Source: Collybia mongolica (taxonomy: Eukaryota > Basidiomycota > Agaricomycetes > Agaricales > Clitocybaceae). From it: a stretch of 64,000 nt of DNA. Numbering within the stretch: position 1 is the first letter of the stretch; every line of letters starts with the position of its first letter. The DNA lies in the NCBI GenBank assembly GCA_013420905.1, contig JAAXNY010000017.1, forward strand, positions 372,001-436,000, in the 5' to 3' direction. A program made the position numbers and the translations under genes. The notes beneath the pieces were generated by a model. It was not told where the DNA came from, did no database searches, and saw only the letters and a list, made by a program, of their open reading frames with translations. Shown piece by piece: positions 61,536 through 64,000 of this stretch.

Positions 61536-62055
61536 TCACATGTAGTGGCCAGGGCAAGCGTTGGGGTGATTGTCTGTTCTGCCATAGTTCAAGCGCTACA
61601 ACGTGAGTTAGTACATGTGTCATGCATCTCCGCGCGATGTCAGCTTACCCAGCGGTTGCCTTCATCAACCATGTTGTCGGGATCGCCAAGCGAAACATCA
61701 TCTTGAGGCTGTTTTCCTTCCCTTATTATATCTAGAAAACACTACTTAGAAATCCAGACGACTATGGCACAATTCTGCTTGGAGAGCGGCTTACAGCAGA
61801 TGTAGTGGCCAGGGCAAGCGTTCGGGTGGTTGTCGGTTCTTCCAAAGTTCAGCTTGAAACGGTCTCCCATGTCGGTAACGAGGTCGGGATCTCCAAACGA
61901 CGTCTCGCGCTTGACGAGCTAAACACACGTCAAAACGGTGTTGAACAGCAGTGTATATGACGTACAATGTCTCCTGCCTGCCCGGGGGCGGGGGAGCCAG
62001 CAACAAGAGTTGCCATGACGGAGAGGGCAGTGACGAAGGTGGTAGAGAAGAGCAT
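61536..62055 (-). CDS. Secreted precursor with two copies of a GRTDNHPNACPGHY module
   Basis: Four exons (62055-61966, 61918-61795, 61731-61649, 61595-61536) join in phase to 118 residues. The signal peptide is MLFSTTFVTALSVMATLVAG. A dibasic LVKR site follows at residues 31-34, a likely Kex2 cut. Repeat 1 reads GDPDLVTDMGDRFKLN then FGRTDNHPNACPGHYIC. Repeat 2 reads GDPDNMVDEGNRWRLN then YGRTDNHPNACPGHYM, where the stop codon replaces the final Cys codon. The two modules share 14 identical residues in the core (GRTDNHPNACPGHY) and are encoded on different exons, so this is an exon-level duplication. I know no family with this motif. It could be a processed peptide precursor or a small secreted effector-like protein; only the sequence pattern supports either. 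Confidence 0.72.
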
Positions 62056-63171
62056 GACGGATTCAGATGAGTGACGACCTGTGGAAGTAGCCGAGTTGAT
62101 TGAAGATTGGGAGAGCCTCCCGACTGTATTTATAAGATTTCTGCCTCGGTACGTGGTTCAGGAATACGGGGACAAGGATTTGGCGTGAATAGCCCTCGAT
62201 CCTAGAAGTGGCTTAGCGTGAGCGCTGTTGGGATGCACAGAGTAATTCGGATATGATTAGGCAATACGAAGAAGAGACCGTGAAGGCCATAATGAAACGC
62301 AAGAGGCATAGACTGTGCCGTACCTGATTGATTTCTTCGAGTTTGGCATCCTTTCTATATTTTTGCTCAGGACACACCATCGATGTGGGGATGAATCACT
62401 TACGTTGGCGAATACGAGGTCAACGGATCGAGTATAAGTTTCGAGGCTACTGGAGTCGGGGTTGACACGTTGACGAGAGACGAAGCTTGTACGCGTGGTA
62501 AATGTATTTCCACGCATCGGGTACCCGAATAACATCTACCATGGTAAGTCTCTCATCACACTGTACAACGATCATAACCATTTCTGGCATACTAATAGTA
62601 TGACGAGATTGATACGGCGACTATACTATAGCTGTGCCAACTTGACAGCTTGATCCTTAAACAGCGCAATAAGGCTAGCGTAAAGTCTCATTGGTCTGAC
62701 TCTTCCATCTAGTCGGCCGGGGTGTGTGACAAAGCTACTATGAGTGCTACGGCCCGATCTTGGTCGAGCAGGAATCTGGGGTTGGCCTAGGGGGTCTCGG
62801 AGACACGATAACTCCTCAGGTTATCGAAGGAAACGACGCGTCAAATTCGGACACCGAACTTCTAGACGAAACCCCAAAATACTCACATCATCACGCCTCG
62901 CCTACCAGTCGATCATGAGGCAAAATAACATTTTCATTGTACTTCTCATGAGGGGGGTCCCCACCTTGCGGCGCATTGACAGTCTATCCTGTCTGGATGT
63001 TGTTCAGATGTTCAGTAACCAGAAACAGCGTTTCCAATTCGTGACTCCAGCAAGAACCTGTTAACTAGTAAACTGGAGGAAATACAGACTCATACGCATA
63101 TTCATGCCAAGTTTATTAACGTTCATCACGTACGTTGTAAAATAGTCATCATTATGAAGAAACTATATTGA
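62056..63171. other. Intergenic, no gene seen
   Basis: 1.1 kb; includes the promoter of the repeat-peptide gene just right of 62055 (a TATTTATA-like box near 62128-62135 on the plus strand). Short frames here are not supported. Confidence 0.4.
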
Positions 63172-64000
63172 TTAGGGGGAAGAGGAAAATGGCCGAGTAG
63201 GACGTTGTAGATTACTCATAGACCATCTGCGGCAGTTCAAACTGCCGTCCCATTCATCAGAGCCCACACCACCTACTACAAGGAATAAGTCCATCGGATC
63301 GTACTTGTTCTTGATGGCTTTGAGTCCTCTGATAGTGGGAGCCGAAGAAGGTCTTCTGGGGATTCTTCTCGTAAAGTGAGGCCTTGAAACAATTATGAGT
63401 CTGAACACAAAGTTAGTTATACAAAGACATACCTCGTTGAAATAGGTAGCTGATCCAGGTGCTAGCTCATCAAGTATCTCAAGGCTACTCATGATCTTCT
63501 TCCTGGCGGCTTGGATGACGGCGGCGGGATCCCCATCCGTCCATCCTTCCGAGAAGTAAACATGTGCTATCGCCTTGCGCCAGTCTGGGTGGAGACCAGT
63601 TGTTTCAGGATCCACCTTCGACACAGCACCGCCCGCAATGAAGCTAGCCACATGTAATAAGAACGGTGAAACTCATATGTAAATTAACTACAACGTACTT
63701 GATCGCAACGCCGTCGGGGATGGCTAACATCACATCTGTGACCTTCCCGGGATCGTTTTCGGCAAGATCACGGGGGATGAGGCGAGAACCCAACTCAGAA
63801 TTAACTCCTACTTGACTAACCGTGTTGAAGGTGGCTAAATACCAAGCGTAGAAGGAACCATAAGGGGCCGTGTAGTTCTGGACTTCTGGTCCCCCTGCTG
63901 TGGCATTTCTTGTGAAGCTCAAAAAAGGCTCCAATGCGGCGTTGGCATCGGTGACAGTAACGTTCGGTGCAACGAAGAGGAAGATTAGATCCTCTTTAGA
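63172..64000 (-). pseudogene. FAD-linked oxidase (BBE-type), 3' part, with frameshift; runs off the window
   Basis: The C-terminal part of a secreted FAD-linked oxidoreductase of the berberine-bridge/PCMH group. Blocks: LFVAPNVTVTDANAALEPFL at the window edge, YGSFYAWYLATFNTVSQVGV, FIAGGAVSKVDPETTGLHPD, HVYFSEGWTDGDP, then after a GTATGT intron ASLYEKNPQKTFFGSHYQR. Last comes the BBE end KAIKNKYDPMDLFLVVGGVG with SDEWDGS. The last two blocks are in different frames: one extra base near 63322-63335 breaks the join. Either the gene is damaged or this is a sequence error. The FAD-binding N-terminus with its bicovalent His/Cys lies outside the window. Confidence 0.75.

Overview
The window looks like chromosomal DNA of an agaricomycete (mushroom-forming basidiomycete). 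Genes are monocistronic, lie on both strands and are cut by many 45-65 nt GT-AG introns. The mobile elements are typical of that group: a Plavaka-type transposase, a Ty3 chromovirus, a BED-finger hAT, and a gene of the DUF6532 family that is expanded in these fungi. I assigned exons by keeping splice phase and protein-family conservation consistent. No transcript evidence was available.

Layout. 0.1-8.7 kb holds four genes: RAD52, a split-barrel/flavin reductase fusion, a glutathione S-transferase and a YqcI/YcgG-family protein. 10.7-40 kb is a transposon island of about 29 kb. It contains, in order: a complete hAT element with an uninterrupted transposase; a DUF6532 gene split by a 6.0 kb Ty3 retrotransposon; a chimeric, dead P-type Ca2+-ATPase copy; a Plavaka-type transposase with one nonsense codon and a small divergent gene beside it; and a dead DDE transposase gene with a 2.8 kb CACTG-ended element inserted in it. 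40.4-64 kb returns to ordinary genes: an MGR3-like TPR protein, SEC62, a Fus3/Kss1-type MAP kinase, a G3BP-like NTF2/RRM protein, a HET-C protein, a damaged cytochrome P450, STN1, two small secreted proteins and the 3' part of a FAD-linked oxidase.

Three insertions can be read to the base. The hAT has 8-bp duplications, the Ty3 element 5-bp and the CACTG element 3-bp. For the last two, removing the insert plus one duplication copy rejoins the interrupted coding sequence in frame. The dead elements share a decay pattern: most internal stops are TGA where the family or context suggests arginine (CGA), and all three differences between the two Ty3 LTRs are CpG/TpG-CpA transitions. This suggests loss of methylated CpG.

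The most novel single gene is a small secreted precursor at 61.5-62.1 kb. It encodes two near-identical copies of a GRTDNHPNACPGHY module on separate exons, with a Lys-Arg site ahead of the first. I found no operons, rRNA, CRISPR arrays or convincing tRNA genes.
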